From the NCBI RefSeq assembly GCF_010501095.1, contig NZ_QVMP01000009.1, positions 1 through 64,000 on the forward strand: a DNA stretch of 64,000 nucleotides, in the 5' to 3' direction. Below are positions 33,814-42,806 of the stretch, piece after piece. The position numbers and the translations under genes are program-made. The notes below the pieces were generated by a model. That model saw nothing but the letters and a program-made list of their open reading frames with translations. It was not told where the DNA came from and made no database searches. Position 1 is the first letter of the stretch; the number at the start of each line of letters is the position of its first letter. The DNA is from Dysgonomonas sp. 520 (GTDB lineage: Bacteria; Bacteroidota; Bacteroidia; Bacteroidales; Dysgonomonadaceae).

Positions 33814-34251
33814 ATGGATAATATAGATAACTTGTTTGAAAAAGGTATTGCCTTGCTTGAAGAAAAATTATACAATGATGCAATTAAATGTTTCGATGAA
33901 GTAATAGAGTTAAATCCGAACAGTGCAGAATCATACAACTTTCGAGGCATTGCAAAAGGGTATGCAGCAAGTGGATATTCAGAAAAATATATTGATGTGG
34001 TTGAAGATTTTAATAAAACTATTGAACTCTCCCCAAATGAAGCAATATTATATAACAATCGAGGGTTAGCAAATATGCTATTGGGCGATTATATAAGTGC
34101 AATAAAAGACTATAATAAATCCATAGAACTAGGCAATACTGACATAAGTTCTTATGATATTTGTATTGATGCTTATAAATTATTGAATGATTTTGAGGGT
34201 GCAAAAAAAATGGAAGATCGGAAAAATGTTGCTTTCAACTTATCCGATTGA
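33814..34251 (+). CDS. TPR-repeat protein
   Basis: A 145-residue protein with three to four tetratricopeptide repeats (FEKGIALLEEKLYNDAIKCFDEVIELNPNSAESYNFRGIAKGYA; VEDFNKTIELSPNEAILYNNRGLANMLLGDYISAIKDYNKSIELGN). No signal peptide, so probably cytoplasmic and binding a partner protein. Last gene of element 2 before the right attachment site. Confidence 0.75.
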   Translation: MDNIDNLFEKGIALLEEKLYNDAIKCFDEVIELNPNSAESYNFRGIAKGYAASGYSEKYIDVVEDFNKTIELSPNEAILYNNRGLANMLLGDYISAIKDYNKSIELGNTDISSYDICIDAYKLLNDFEGAKKMEDRKNVAFNLSD

Positions 34252-34335
34252 TAGATGAAAATAGCAAGTCTGGAATATGGCTTACTGTTTACTAGAATAA
34301 AGAGAGAATTAAAATATTTATAAACAAATGCGCAA

Positions 34336-34358
34336 TGTGCTACAAAATCGACTACAAA
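34336..34358. repeat. right arm-type repeats of element 2
   Basis: TGTGCTACAAA (34336-34346) and TCGACTACAAA (34348-34358) with a 12-bp period mirror the pair at the integrase end (21822-21844). Confidence 0.7.
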
Positions 34359-34414
34359 AGTTATTTGAAAGGTGAGAAACAGAGTGATAGAAGTTTATAG
34401 AACACTCATTTTCA

Positions 34415-34502
34415 ACACAAAAGAAGAGATTCGAACTCTCGATACAGTTACCCGTATACATGCTTTCCAGGCGTGCCTCTTCAACCACTCGAGCACCTTT
34501 CC
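34415..34502 (-). pseudogene. degenerate tRNA-Ser copy at the right junction
   Basis: Same 88-base layout as 21634-21721 with intact promoter (minus-strand TATCTTTG, 34519-34526), 5' half and T arm. The acceptor 3' strand is CTTTTGT (a mismatch and wobbles against GGAAAGG), the anticodon stem has a C-A mismatch (CACGC/GCATG) and the variable arm differs. Probably not chargeable. Confidence 0.75.
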
Positions 34503-34677
34503 TTTTTGGTTGTGGATGCAAAGATAATAGGATTTTCGGGAATGGCAAGAGGGATTGAGAAGAACATTGTTATTAGGTTTTTATACGTATTCTAGGCATG
34601 ATATTAAGAATGTCAATTAACCCTAATCAATGGAATTGAAGGGAACAATACTACCTTGATATCCACAAAACTATTTA

Positions 34678-34896
34678 TACCCGTAGTGCATTTAAGAGTT
34701 TGATGTTAACTCATTTGTTATAAGATTTATATCGGTTTTGTCATTTTGAACGAAGTGAAAAATCTGAGTGTTTTCAATCCAGATCCTTCGTTTTACTCAG
34801 AAACAACGTTCGAGGAGCGAAGGCGACTCAATGACAATATAAATATGTATTATATTTCAGTTAGTTATCTTTTATTCTCTAAATGCACTACGGGTA
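34678..34896. repeat. MITE-like element with 17-bp terminal inverted repeats
   Basis: TACCCGTAGTGCATTTA (34678-34694) and its exact reverse complement (34880-34896) bound 219 bases without a gene. The core contains TTTTGTCATTTTGAACGAAG and GAGGAGCGAAGGCGACTC, related to the cores at 15803, 21217, 52825 and 55925. It lies beside the right end of element 2, 5 bases before the stop of the surface-protein gene. Confidence 0.8.
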
Positions 34897-34901
34897 GAAT
34901 C

Positions 34902-35714
34902 TTACAAAGACTCTATTAAAATATACGTGTGCCCTTCTCTTCCAAATAATGTAATATTTGCAGAAGGCTCATATGGATCATAAGCACGAACCCAGAAGCT
35001 AATGGCATCTCCCTTATTTAAACTAACCAGTCCCATAATGAAGTTATTCTGGTCGCGTCCGGCATCTGTAATCGAAATAAAACCCGGATCCTGAAATAAA
35101 TTACCATTCTTGAATATATAAACTCTCTGATTCATACCAGGCTGAGTTGACCTAAAATACATATTCATCGAAATCCGATATATACCAGAAACAGGTGCAA
35201 TATAGTGTTGGTTAGCCAGATCCCATCCATAGGCACTGCCATAGATATCTTTAACCCTATCAAAAACGACATTGGTGAAAAAATTAATTTTTGCTCCTAC
35301 TCCAATAGGACTATCTGTTGCTGGATATGGCACTAATCCATTAAAATTATAAGCACCACCTACACCAACAACCTTTGTTTGATACTGTACAGCACCGGAT
35401 ACCCAAACCCCGTTACCCTGAGTGTCAGACGTTAGCACTTTGCCTGAAGCTGCGCCATTAGGCAAATAAAGTCCGGTATTGGCTCCTGTGGTATGAATTG
35501 ACAGCTTGTTTGTTGGCACATTTGTACCTATCCCAACTCTACCTTCTGTGTCTACCACCACATCATCCGACACGTTGGTGTTTCCATTTGTGTTCCTCTT
35601 TCCATCAATGTGAAATATGCCCTGCGGATTCTCTGTATTGATTCCGACCTGAGCATTAAGTGTTGCTGTGAGAATGATGGAAATCGCCATCAAAAAATAC
35701 AATTTTCTTTTCAT
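34902..35714 (-). CDS. C1q-like surface protein, locus 1
   Basis: A 270-residue protein. Signal peptide 1-21 (ATLNAQ), then VGINTENPQGIFHIDGK and SDDVVVDTEGRVGIGTNVP, the stalk-type start seen in Bacteroidetes surface and tail-fibre-like proteins. Residues about 130-270 look like a C1q/TNF jelly-roll (HYIAPVSGIYRISMNMYF, RVYIFKNGN, NKGDAISFWVRAYD). Its first 75 residues are highly similar to the protein at 59542 while the C-terminal domains differ. Divergent from an AraC-type regulator, as its paralogue is. Probably a secreted or surface binding protein. Confidence 0.7.
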   Translation of the reverse strand: MKRKLYFLMAISIILTATLNAQVGINTENPQGIFHIDGKRNTNGNTNVSDDVVVDTEGRVGIGTNVPTNKLSIHTTGANTGLYLPNGAASGKVLTSDTQGNGVWVSGAVQYQTKVVGVGGAYNFNGLVPYPATDSPIGVGAKINFFTNVVFDRVKDIYGSAYGWDLANQHYIAPVSGIYRISMNMYFRSTQPGMNQRVYIFKNGNLFQDPGFISITDAGRDQNNFIMGLVSLNKGDAISFWVRAYDPYEPSANITLFGREGHTYILIESL

Positions 35715-35801
35715 AATTTTTCTGTTTTTTTGTTGTGTTAATTTCTCGTTTTTGACAAACCCATTTTTGCATAATTATCTAGTTGTTAGATGATTACAAA
35801 T

Positions 35802-35822
35802 CCGTCACTTTATAAGTGACGG
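35802..35822. promoter_or_regulatory. locus 1 near-palindrome between surface gene and AraC gene
   Basis: Arms CCGTCACTT and AAGTGACGG around TAT. The partner at 36919-36939 is its reverse complement except for one base. It lies 88 bases before the surface gene and 258 before the AraC gene. Confidence 0.75.
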
Positions 35823-36080
35823 AAAATGAGAAGTAGTACTTTTATTTCATTGATAATGAAGCTTTAACACTATTAGAATTTGAAAATGTTTTAAGAAAAA
35901 CCGACCTGATAAGAAAGAATACAGGTAAAATCAGACAACGAGTAGAAAAATAATTTGTAAACAATTGAAAATTAACACCCTATTACACATATCGAGGTGC
36001 TTTACAATTTAGCAAATTTCAAAATGATGTAGAACATTAGTTAAACATCAACATACACAAATACTTAAACAACAGAAATA

Positions 36081-36908
36081 ATGAAATTTTTAGATCAAGA
36101 CAATCCGGACAAGGAAAAATCTGAAATACTTTTTCACCATCTGCAAAAAGGTGAAGAACTGATTACGGACGGCAGCAATTGCAAGATTATTCTAATCACA
36201 GAAGGACGATTGCATATATCTTCTTCAGCGCATAAGAAAGAAACAGTTTCGGCAGGAAAGTTGGTTCTTGTTTCGTCTGAATATGAGTGTTTTATGAAGG
36301 CCATAGAGCAATCTACATTGATCTCATTTGCCTTAAATGAGGAAAACCATTTGTTCTCGGACATTCAAATAGAAAAAACGAACGAAACAGAGAAACGCTC
36401 ATCTTTGCATCTATCTTTCAATGAAGCTATTACGGCATACGTAAAATCGCTTCGTATCTACAAAGAAAACAATATCGACAACCATTATCTGACGGGAATA
36501 AAGGTAAAAGAATTGGTCTGCATACTAAAGGCTTCTTATACACAGCACGAACTTAGCAGCTTTTTAAGCACCTATATCACAGCCGATTTACTATTCTCGG
36601 AGCAAGTGAAGCAACAATCGAGAAGCATCAAAAACGTAAGGGAACTAGCCGAAAGAATGAATTACAGCTATTCGGGGTTCAACAAAAAATTCAGGAAGGT
36701 TTTCGGTGTTTCTGCCTATCTGTGGCTGAGGCAACAACGGGCAAACATGGTGTATTACGAGATTTATCATACCAACAAAAGTCTGAAGCAGATATCAACA
36801 GATAATAAATTCTGCACGCTATCTCATTTCAACGAATTTTGTAACAAAATATTGGGCAATTCGCCCAGAAAAATAAGGAACGGAAGACAGAAAACTCAAA
36901 CTATATAA
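36081..36908 (+). CDS. AraC-family transcription regulator, locus 1
   Basis: A 275-residue protein. The N-terminal about 110 residues are a cupin-like sensory domain (KIILITEGRLHISSSAHKKETVSAGKLVLVSS). The C-terminal AraC DNA-binding domain (about 185-268) has both helix-turn-helix units: VRELAERMNYSYSGFNKKFRKVFGVSAYLWLRQQR and SLKQISTDNKFCTLSHFNEFCNKILGNSPRKIR. Paralogous to 58417-59232 along its whole length. Flanked on both sides by the locus 1 palindromes. It probably controls the divergent surface gene. Confidence 0.85.
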   Translation: MKFLDQDNPDKEKSEILFHHLQKGEELITDGSNCKIILITEGRLHISSSAHKKETVSAGKLVLVSSEYECFMKAIEQSTLISFALNEENHLFSDIQIEKTNETEKRSSLHLSFNEAITAYVKSLRIYKENNIDNHYLTGIKVKELVCILKASYTQHELSSFLSTYITADLLFSEQVKQQSRSIKNVRELAERMNYSYSGFNKKFRKVFGVSAYLWLRQQRANMVYYEIYHTNKSLKQISTDNKFCTLSHFNEFCNKILGNSPRKIRNGRQKTQTI

Positions 36909-36914
36909 AAACAA

Positions 36915-36943
36915 ACCTCCGTCACTTATAAAGTGACAGAGGT
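36915..36943. terminator. downstream palindrome of locus 1, also a terminator
   Basis: The 21-base near-palindrome (36919-36939) is extended to ACCTC...GAGGT and followed by CCGTTTT, so it can terminate the AraC message. Its asymmetric centre is inverted relative to 35802-35822. Confidence 0.7.
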
Positions 36944-37047
36944 CCGTTTTATCCAATAATTAAGGTACAAATGTAAGTATTTTTTGTTGAAATCCAAATT
37001 ATGAATAAACTGTTATCTTTCAGTCTTAATATTCTCATATTCTTTCT

Positions 37048-37055
37048 TAAATTTG
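37048..37055 (+). promoter_or_regulatory. -7 promoter box of the peptidase-folP operon
   Basis: TAAATTTG, 21 bases before the ATG at 37077. An in-frame ATG at 37053 overlaps the box, which argues for the later start. Confidence 0.6.
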
Positions 37056-37076
37056 TACTTCAAAAAAAGAGAAATC

Positions 37077-38255
37077 ATGAGTTATCAAAAACAATTAGCA
37101 GAAGATATTAAAGATCGTTTACAAAAAGTACAAAAACAAATACAAGTAGCAGGAGCAGATGCCTGCATACTTAGTAGCACCGTTAATATATTCTACATTG
37201 CGGGAGTAGTTTATGCAGGATATGCCTATATCCCGGCCGAAGGCGATATCATCCACTTTGTGAAGCGTCCGCAAGGCGTTGCCTTGGAAAATGTGACCTT
37301 CGTTCGCAAGCCTGAACAAATAATAGAGGAACTCGGAAACAGAGAATTACCCGCTCCCGAAAAAGTATTGATAGAAACCGACTCAGCCAACTATACCGAG
37401 TGCTGCCGGCTTATCAATAGCCTTGCAATAAAAGAAGTGATGAACGCATCCACATTCATGCGGAAGATACGCAGTGTAAAATCGGACTTCGAACTGCAAC
37501 AAACACGAGCATGTGCCCGTAAGCACGAAGCCGTTTACAAACTGATACCGTCTTTGTTTAAGAAAGGTATGACCGACGTAGAACTGCAAATTGAAATTGA
37601 ACGCCAAATGCGCCTGTATGGCTCGATGGGAATTTTTCGGGCTTATGGAGAAAATATGGACATCTTTATGGGTAGCATCCTGACAGGTGAAAACGCAGAA
37701 TCTCCTTCGCCTTTCGACTATGCTCTGGGTGGTCACGGTGCAAATCCGACTTTGCCCATCGGCGCAAGCGGAGAGGAAATTAAGGAAGGCTACACCATTA
37801 TGATAGATATGGCTGGAAATTACTCTCCCTGGATGACAGACATGACACGGGTTTTCTCTTTGGGACGAACAACCGAACTTGCATACAAAGCTCATCAGGT
37901 TTCGATAGAAATTTGCAATACGATTGAAAGTTATGCCAAAGTCGGAACTCCATGTGCCGATTTGTACAACACGGCAATGGAAATGACAAAGAAAAACGGA
38001 TTGGAGGCTTACTTTATGGGAACGAAGCAACAGGCTAAATTTGTTGGTCACGGCGTGGGTCTGGAAATCAACGAAGTACCTGTTCTTACCCCCAGATCGA
38101 AGGAAGTATTTGAAGAAAATGTTGTCTTTGCTCTCGAACCTAAGTTTGTGATCCCTGAAATTGGTGCGGTAGGAATCGAAAATACGTATGCCGTAACAGC
38201 TAGCGGTTTGGAAAAAATCACTCTTTTCGAAGAAGGTATTATTGATTTAGGATGA
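37077..38255 (+). CDS. M24 family metallopeptidase (Xaa-Pro aminopeptidase-like)
   Basis: About 392 residues counted from MSYQKQLAED. Creatinase-type N-domain (about 15-135) and pita-bread catalytic domain (about 145-392). Metal-site segments are visible: TIMIDMAGNYSPWMTDMTRVFSLG (Asp/Asp), FVGHGVGLEINEVPVL (His) and FALEPKFV...GIENTYAV (two Glu). Removes N-terminal residues before proline in the cytoplasm. The stop overlaps the folP start (ATGA), so the genes are coupled. Confidence 0.88.
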   Translation: MSYQKQLAEDIKDRLQKVQKQIQVAGADACILSSTVNIFYIAGVVYAGYAYIPAEGDIIHFVKRPQGVALENVTFVRKPEQIIEELGNRELPAPEKVLIETDSANYTECCRLINSLAIKEVMNASTFMRKIRSVKSDFELQQTRACARKHEAVYKLIPSLFKKGMTDVELQIEIERQMRLYGSMGIFRAYGENMDIFMGSILTGENAESPSPFDYALGGHGANPTLPIGASGEEIKEGYTIMIDMAGNYSPWMTDMTRVFSLGRTTELAYKAHQVSIEICNTIESYAKVGTPCADLYNTAMEMTKKNGLEAYFMGTKQQAKFVGHGVGLEINEVPVLTPRSKEVFEENVVFALEPKFVIPEIGAVGIENTYAVTASGLEKITLFEEGIIDLG

Positions 38256-39085
38256 ATAAAACAATCAACATAAAAGGTGAACTCTGGGATTTGTCCGAAA
38301 ATCCCGTTGTGATGGGTATCCTTAACATTACTCCCGATTCGTTCTATTCTGTCAGCAGAAAACAAACGGAAAAAGAGATCATCGACCGTGCTGCTCAAAT
38401 TATAGAAGACGGGGCGAGGATTATAGATATAGGGGCACAATCGTCCAACCCTCGGTCGCCATTGCTATCGGCCAATGAAGAAATAGAACGGCTGCGTTTT
38501 GCGATGCCACATATAAACAGGGAGTTTCCCGATGCAGTTCTTTCCATCGACACCTTCTACGGTGATGTAGCCAAATGTGCCGTTGAAGAATACGGGATAG
38601 CTATCGTCAACGATATATCGGGCGGGCAAATAGATGCGATGATGTTCGACACTGTTGCCAATCTGCATGTACCATACATCTTGATGCACATGCGAGGCAT
38701 GCCTCAGACCATGCAACAACTGACCGAATATGACGACATGACGCAAGATATTTTCTACTATTTTTCAGAAAAAATAGCAGAATTGCAGCAACTCGGTGTT
38801 TGCGATGTGATTGTCGACCCCGGATTCGGATTCAGTAAAACTGTGATCCAGAACTACGAATTGATGAAACAATTGGATAAGTTTCAAATATTTGAATTAC
38901 CTTTGCTTGTAGGTATATCGCGCAAGTCGATGATATACAAGCTGCTGGACATAACACCCGAAGCCAGTCTGAACGGAACCAGTGTGCTGAACACTTTCGC
39001 CGTGGAGCATGGAGCAAACATTTTGCGTGTTCACGATGTTAAAGAAGCTGTGGAAGTGATCGAAATAATGAGACAATTGAAATAA
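38252..39085 (+). CDS. folP: dihydropteroate synthase
   Basis: A 277-residue enzyme joining 6-hydroxymethyl-dihydropterin pyrophosphate and p-aminobenzoate in folate synthesis. Signatures are VMGILNITPDSFYSVSRK (residues 20-37), IIDIGAQSSNPRSPLLS, VLSIDTF, IVNDISGG, YILMHMRGMP and VDPGFGFSKT, plus GISRKSMI and ILRVHDV at the C-terminus. Length is normal. Overlaps the peptidase gene by 4 bases and precedes cdaA by 16 bases, the usual Bacteroidetes order. Confidence 0.96.
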   Translation: MNKTINIKGELWDLSENPVVMGILNITPDSFYSVSRKQTEKEIIDRAAQIIEDGARIIDIGAQSSNPRSPLLSANEEIERLRFAMPHINREFPDAVLSIDTFYGDVAKCAVEEYGIAIVNDISGGQIDAMMFDTVANLHVPYILMHMRGMPQTMQQLTEYDDMTQDIFYYFSEKIAELQQLGVCDVIVDPGFGFSKTVIQNYELMKQLDKFQIFELPLLVGISRKSMIYKLLDITPEASLNGTSVLNTFAVEHGANILRVHDVKEAVEVIEIMRQLK

Positions 39086-39101
39086 CAATCCTCAATTTGT
39101 T

Positions 39102-39926
39102 ATGCTTGATAATTTCGGAATAAGAGATATAATTGACGTCATACTGGTTGCAGTGTTGATGTACCAGTTATTTAACCTTGTGAAAAGATCAGGCACTACC
39201 ACGCTGTTCAATGGTATTCTGGCATTTATCATTTTGTGGATATTCGTTTCCCAGATATTCCAGATGCGCTTGCTTGGTTCCATTCTGGATATGTTTGGTA
39301 ATGTGGGACTTTTCGTTATCATCATTCTCTTTCAGGACGAAATCCGCCGATTCCTCATGAATCTGGGTTCGAACAGGACTTTCAATACCATAGCCAAATT
39401 CTTCGGCGTTAAAAAACAAGCAAGTATAAAAGAAGACAGCATCACCGCCTTGGTTCTTGCCTGCATGAATATGGCAAAAACAAAAACGGGAGCCCTGATT
39501 GTGATAGAACAAGAGATCGGACTTGGCATGTACGAATCGACAGGCGAGATAATCAACTCAACCATCAGCACACGGCTAATCGAAAACATTTTCTTTAAAA
39601 ACAGTCCGTTACACGATGGAGCAATGATTATCTCGAAAGGTAAAATAGAGGCTGCCGGTTGCATACTTCCTGTATCTCAGAAAACAGACTTACCCAAAAG
39701 TATGGGGGTGAGGCATCGTGCGGCTCTGGGTATAGCCACCGAAACCGATGCAATAGCAATAGTAATTTCGGAAGAAAGAGGAAAAATATCTTACGCCGTA
39801 CAAGACAAAATCTACCAGAACGTAACCCCCGAAACATTACAGAATATTCTGAATGCTGCCCTGAGAGCTAATAAGAACCGAGCTGCTAATCAAACTACTT
39901 CTCCAACACAACCAAAAGATTCCTGA
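39102..39926 (+). CDS. cdaA: diadenylate cyclase (c-di-AMP synthase)
   Basis: A 274-residue membrane-anchored enzyme that makes cyclic di-AMP from two ATP. Three N-terminal hydrophobic helices (about 10-90), then the DAC domain with GALIVIEQEIGLGMYESTGE, LHDGAMII (DGA motif) and GVRHRAALGIATETDAIAIVISEERGKIS (RHR motif). No CdaR-like partner gene follows; the next gene is convergent. The folP-cdaA pairing is typical of the phylum. Confidence 0.93.
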   Translation: MLDNFGIRDIIDVILVAVLMYQLFNLVKRSGTTTLFNGILAFIILWIFVSQIFQMRLLGSILDMFGNVGLFVIIILFQDEIRRFLMNLGSNRTFNTIAKFFGVKKQASIKEDSITALVLACMNMAKTKTGALIVIEQEIGLGMYESTGEIINSTISTRLIENIFFKNSPLHDGAMIISKGKIEAAGCILPVSQKTDLPKSMGVRHRAALGIATETDAIAIVISEERGKISYAVQDKIYQNVTPETLQNILNAALRANKNRAANQTTSPTQPKDS

Positions 39927-39935
39927 TTTTTTTTG

Positions 39936-41261
39936 TCAGATTTCTTTTGTCTGCCATTTGCCAAATCTGAAATAAAGGGCGCAGAATATCAGAAGGAATC
40001 CCCAATATATGTACTCCACTGTCCAACAGACAGCCACAGGTGCTTTAGCCTGAATAACGATAAACCAGATTCCGAGCATGTATAGAGCAAGTGTAGTTAT
40101 TTCCATTGTCAATGCAGTGCGGGTGTTACCCGTTCCCGAAACAGAGTTAAACAACACTGAGCCAATACTGTAAATAGGCAAAATAAAAACTATAACCAAC
40201 AAAGAAGGTACAGTATCTTGCACCAGCAGCATATCACGGCTCGACATAATCATCGCTATCCAGAACTTCGGGGCAATCAATACCACTGCCATCACAATAA
40301 CAATAACCCCTACGCTGAGCAAGCTAATCCTCTTTATGAGGGGGATAACGTTACTTATCAATCCTTTGCCCATCGTATTCCCGACCAACGTATTTGCTGC
40401 CGTAGCCAACGCATTGACAGGTATTGAGAATATCATATAGAATACACGTATGCCCGTCGCAATCTCGGCATCACGCAAACCGTGGTTTTCAATTGCGGCA
40501 AAAAATATAAACCATGTAGACAACGATACGGTGTATTGCACCATTGTGAAAACAGAAATATTAAGAATGCGTTTGATAACGCCAAAATCGAAATGTATTT
40601 TATTGAACCCGTATTTCTTCAGGTCTACTGTTTTATATGTATAAATAATGAAAAACAATACAGACACAATTTCTGCCGTCAACGAAGCTATTCCTGCTCC
40701 GGCAATGCCCATCTGAGGAAAACCAAAATTTCCCAGAATAAGCACGTAATCTACAAAAATATTCACCGAAGCCATAATTACGGCATTCAGGGTAAGAACC
40801 GACGTGCGGGCAATCCCAACATAAAACGCACGGAACATAACGTTGATGAATGCAACAAAAAATCCATACATACGCCAGTTCAGATACTCTTCGGCTGCCG
40901 CACACACCTCCGGCGACTTGAGGACTATCGGCAACAGGTAGTCCATAAACACAGACGAAAGCACAAACAATGCAAGTGCCAATACTTCCAGAAATATGAC
41001 ACCCTGCATCATAATGCCACCGATACGGAAATATTGCTTTTCCCCGTTCCGTCGGCTGATCATAATCTGCGCCCCCACGCTGAAACCAAAGCCAAGCATG
41101 AAGAAAGCTATATAGTAAATGCCCGCAAGATTGGATGCCGTGAACTCGACACTACCAATCTCCCGTAGAAAAAGGGTATTTACTATCTGCATTATATTTT
41201 GGGCCAGCAAACCCAACATGATAGGTAGGCTTACCTTCCATATATCTTTGTAAGAATACAT
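39936..41261 (-). CDS. MATE family efflux transporter
   Basis: A 441-residue inner-membrane protein with 12 spans in two homologous halves. The start is typical (WKVSLPIMLGLLAQNIMQIVNTLFLREIGSVEFTASNLAG), and the second half begins NISVFTMVQYTVSLSTWFIFFAAIENHGL. Exports cationic drugs or metabolites using Na+ or H+. Downstream of panC-panD on the same strand, 60 bases after panD. The substrate is unknown. Confidence 0.9.
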   Translation of the reverse strand: MYSYKDIWKVSLPIMLGLLAQNIMQIVNTLFLREIGSVEFTASNLAGIYYIAFFMLGFGFSVGAQIMISRRNGEKQYFRIGGIMMQGVIFLEVLALALFVLSSVFMDYLLPIVLKSPEVCAAAEEYLNWRMYGFFVAFINVMFRAFYVGIARTSVLTLNAVIMASVNIFVDYVLILGNFGFPQMGIAGAGIASLTAEIVSVLFFIIYTYKTVDLKKYGFNKIHFDFGVIKRILNISVFTMVQYTVSLSTWFIFFAAIENHGLRDAEIATGIRVFYMIFSIPVNALATAANTLVGNTMGKGLISNVIPLIKRISLLSVGVIVIVMAVVLIAPKFWIAMIMSSRDMLLVQDTVPSLLVIVFILPIYSIGSVLFNSVSGTGNTRTALTMEITTLALYMLGIWFIVIQAKAPVAVCWTVEYIYWGFLLIFCALYFRFGKWQTKEI

Positions 41262-41324
41262 ATATTGATATTTTTCAGTCTGTTAGAAACAAGTTACAGA
41301 CTGATGAAATTTAGAAAATGTGAT

Positions 41325-41678
41325 TTATTTTATAAGCTTGTTGGTTCTGGTATCGGGAAAAATAATCCAGGGTTGAAACGTTTTTGCCTCTTCAAAATCC
41401 ATTATCGCATAAGAGATTATAATAATAACGTCTCCCGGTTGAACTCTTCTGGCAGCGGCCCCGTTCAGGCAAACAGCACCACTGCCACGCTCGCCTTTTA
41501 TAACGTACGTTTCGAGGCGTTCGCCATTGTTATTGTTTACGATACATACTTTTTCACCGGCTATAATGTTTGCGGCATCCATCAAGTCTTCGTCAATGGT
41601 GATACTTCCAATGTAGTTCAGATTTGCGTCTGTTACGGTTACCCTGTGAATTTTTGATTTTAAAACCTCTATTTTCAT
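41325..41678 (-). CDS. panD: aspartate 1-decarboxylase
   Basis: A 117-residue proenzyme that makes beta-alanine for coenzyme A. The self-cleavage Gly-Ser (pyruvoyl) site is at residues about 24-25 in [13 protein letters not shown], with [13 protein letters not shown] and conserved K9 in KSKIHRVTV. Length is normal. It lies 30 bases after panC on the same strand, so the two supply pantothenate together. Confidence 0.96.
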   Translation of the reverse strand: MKIEVLKSKIHRVTVTDANLNYIGSITIDEDLMDAANIIAGEKVCIVNNNNGERLETYVIKGERGSGAVCLNGAAARRVQPGDVIIIISYAIMDFEEAKTFQPWIIFPDTRTNKLIK

Positions 41679-41708
41679 TTTTCCTTGTAAAAGAGTCTCT
41701 TAATAGTT

Positions 41709-42575
41709 TTAAGAAAAATCTTCGTTATTGTTAAAGTATGTAATATTGTCGATCAAACGTACATCACCGCAAAAAACAGCGATGCACCCCACTGCATAAT
41801 CTGTGTCAGTCCAACTATTTATTGGTTGAAGTGTATTTCCATCCACAATTTCGTAATATTCCACTTCAAAACCTGGTTCGTTATTTATTTCTTCAATTAC
41901 TTTGTTTATAACACTTTCCACCGTGTTTTGTTTCATCCAATCCTTACTTGCGGACAATGTTTTATATATAATCGGGGCTCTTTTTCTTTCATCTTCCGAG
42001 AGGCGCTCGTTCCGGCTGCTCATAGCCAAGCCGTTAGCATCTCGTATAATGGGCATACCTTTTATTTTTACAGGCAAATTCAATTGTTTCACCATCTCCC
42101 TGATTATTGCCAACTGCTGAAAATCTTTCTCGCCAAAGTAGGCCACATCAGGTTTCACCAGTTCGAACAAACGGCTTACCACCTGCGCCACCCCATTGAA
42201 ATGTCCGGGACGAAACTTTCCTTCCATCACCTTATCCAACATACCAAAGTCGAACGTTCGGGTATCGGGTTCGGGATAGATTTCCTCAACGGATGGAGCA
42301 AAAATCACATCAACAGAGGTTTCTTTCTCCAGCATTACCGAATCGCATTCTAAAGTGCGTGGATATTTAATCAAATCGTTCTGATCATTAAATTGTGTAG
42401 GATTGACAAATATACTAACCACATTCACCTGGTTTTCCATACAACTTTGTTTCACCAAAGAAATATGCCCGTAATGAAGCGCGCCCATTGTAGGAACAAA
42501 ACCCACAGTTCTCCCATCTACACGCAAGCTATTTAGCATGTCACACAATTCTTTTACAGTGTGGACTATAACCAT
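41709..42575 (-). CDS. panC: pantoate--beta-alanine ligase
   Basis: A 288-residue cytoplasmic enzyme joining pantoate and beta-alanine with ATP. Signatures are [19 protein letters not shown] (HxGH motif, about residues 25-43), [46 protein letters not shown] and MSSRNERLS (KMSKS-like). Operon with panD. Divergent from the GT5-like gene at 42807, a conserved Bacteroidetes neighbourhood. Confidence 0.96.
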   Translation of the reverse strand: MVIVHTVKELCDMLNSLRVDGRTVGFVPTMGALHYGHISLVKQSCMENQVNVVSIFVNPTQFNDQNDLIKYPRTLECDSVMLEKETSVDVIFAPSVEEIYPEPDTRTFDFGMLDKVMEGKFRPGHFNGVAQVVSRLFELVKPDVAYFGEKDFQQLAIIREMVKQLNLPVKIKGMPIIRDANGLAMSSRNERLSEDERKRAPIIYKTLSASKDWMKQNTVESVINKVIEEINNEPGFEVEYYEIVDGNTLQPINSWTDTDYAVGCIAVFCGDVRLIDNITYFNNNEDFS

Positions 42576-42775
42576 CTTTGCTAATCTTTATTTAACCACA
42601 GGCAATTGCCTGTTAAAAAACAATGCAAAGCAACAAAATATTTATGAGAATATAAAAGAAATTCGTTCTTTTTTAAAGTAAAAAAACATACCGATTTTGG
42701 CTTAAAATAAATGAATAAACTCAAAAATCGCAAATTTGCTAAGCATTTGTTGCAAAAAACAAGATTTTTTTTTAT

Positions 42776-42783
42776 TATCTTTG
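42776..42783 (+). promoter_or_regulatory. -7 promoter box of the GT5-like gene
   Basis: TATCTTTG, 23 bases upstream of the ATG at 42807. Confidence 0.6.
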
Positions 42784-42806
42784 TATTCCAATTACGAAAA
42801 TAAAAA

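Larger units (their letters stand above)
21681..34541. mobile_element. integrative element 2 in tRNA-Ser (about 12.8 kb)
   Basis: An 80-base perfect direct repeat lies at 21681-21760 and 34462-34541, within a longer imperfect repeat covering the T arm, anticodon arm, 5' half and promoter of tRNA-Ser. Contents: integrase beside the left end, AbiH, three unknown proteins, SF2-like helicase, Sel1/WG protein, minimal recombinase, two structured RNAs, lipoproteins and a TPR protein. No conjugation genes. Many genes in it are rich in CTAG, unlike the flanking chromosome. Confidence 0.88.

Noticed and set aside
2866-34541. A single large composite island covering both elements
   Set aside because: Each element has its own attachment repeats, integrase and arm sites, and 9 kb of ordinary chromosomal genes lies between.
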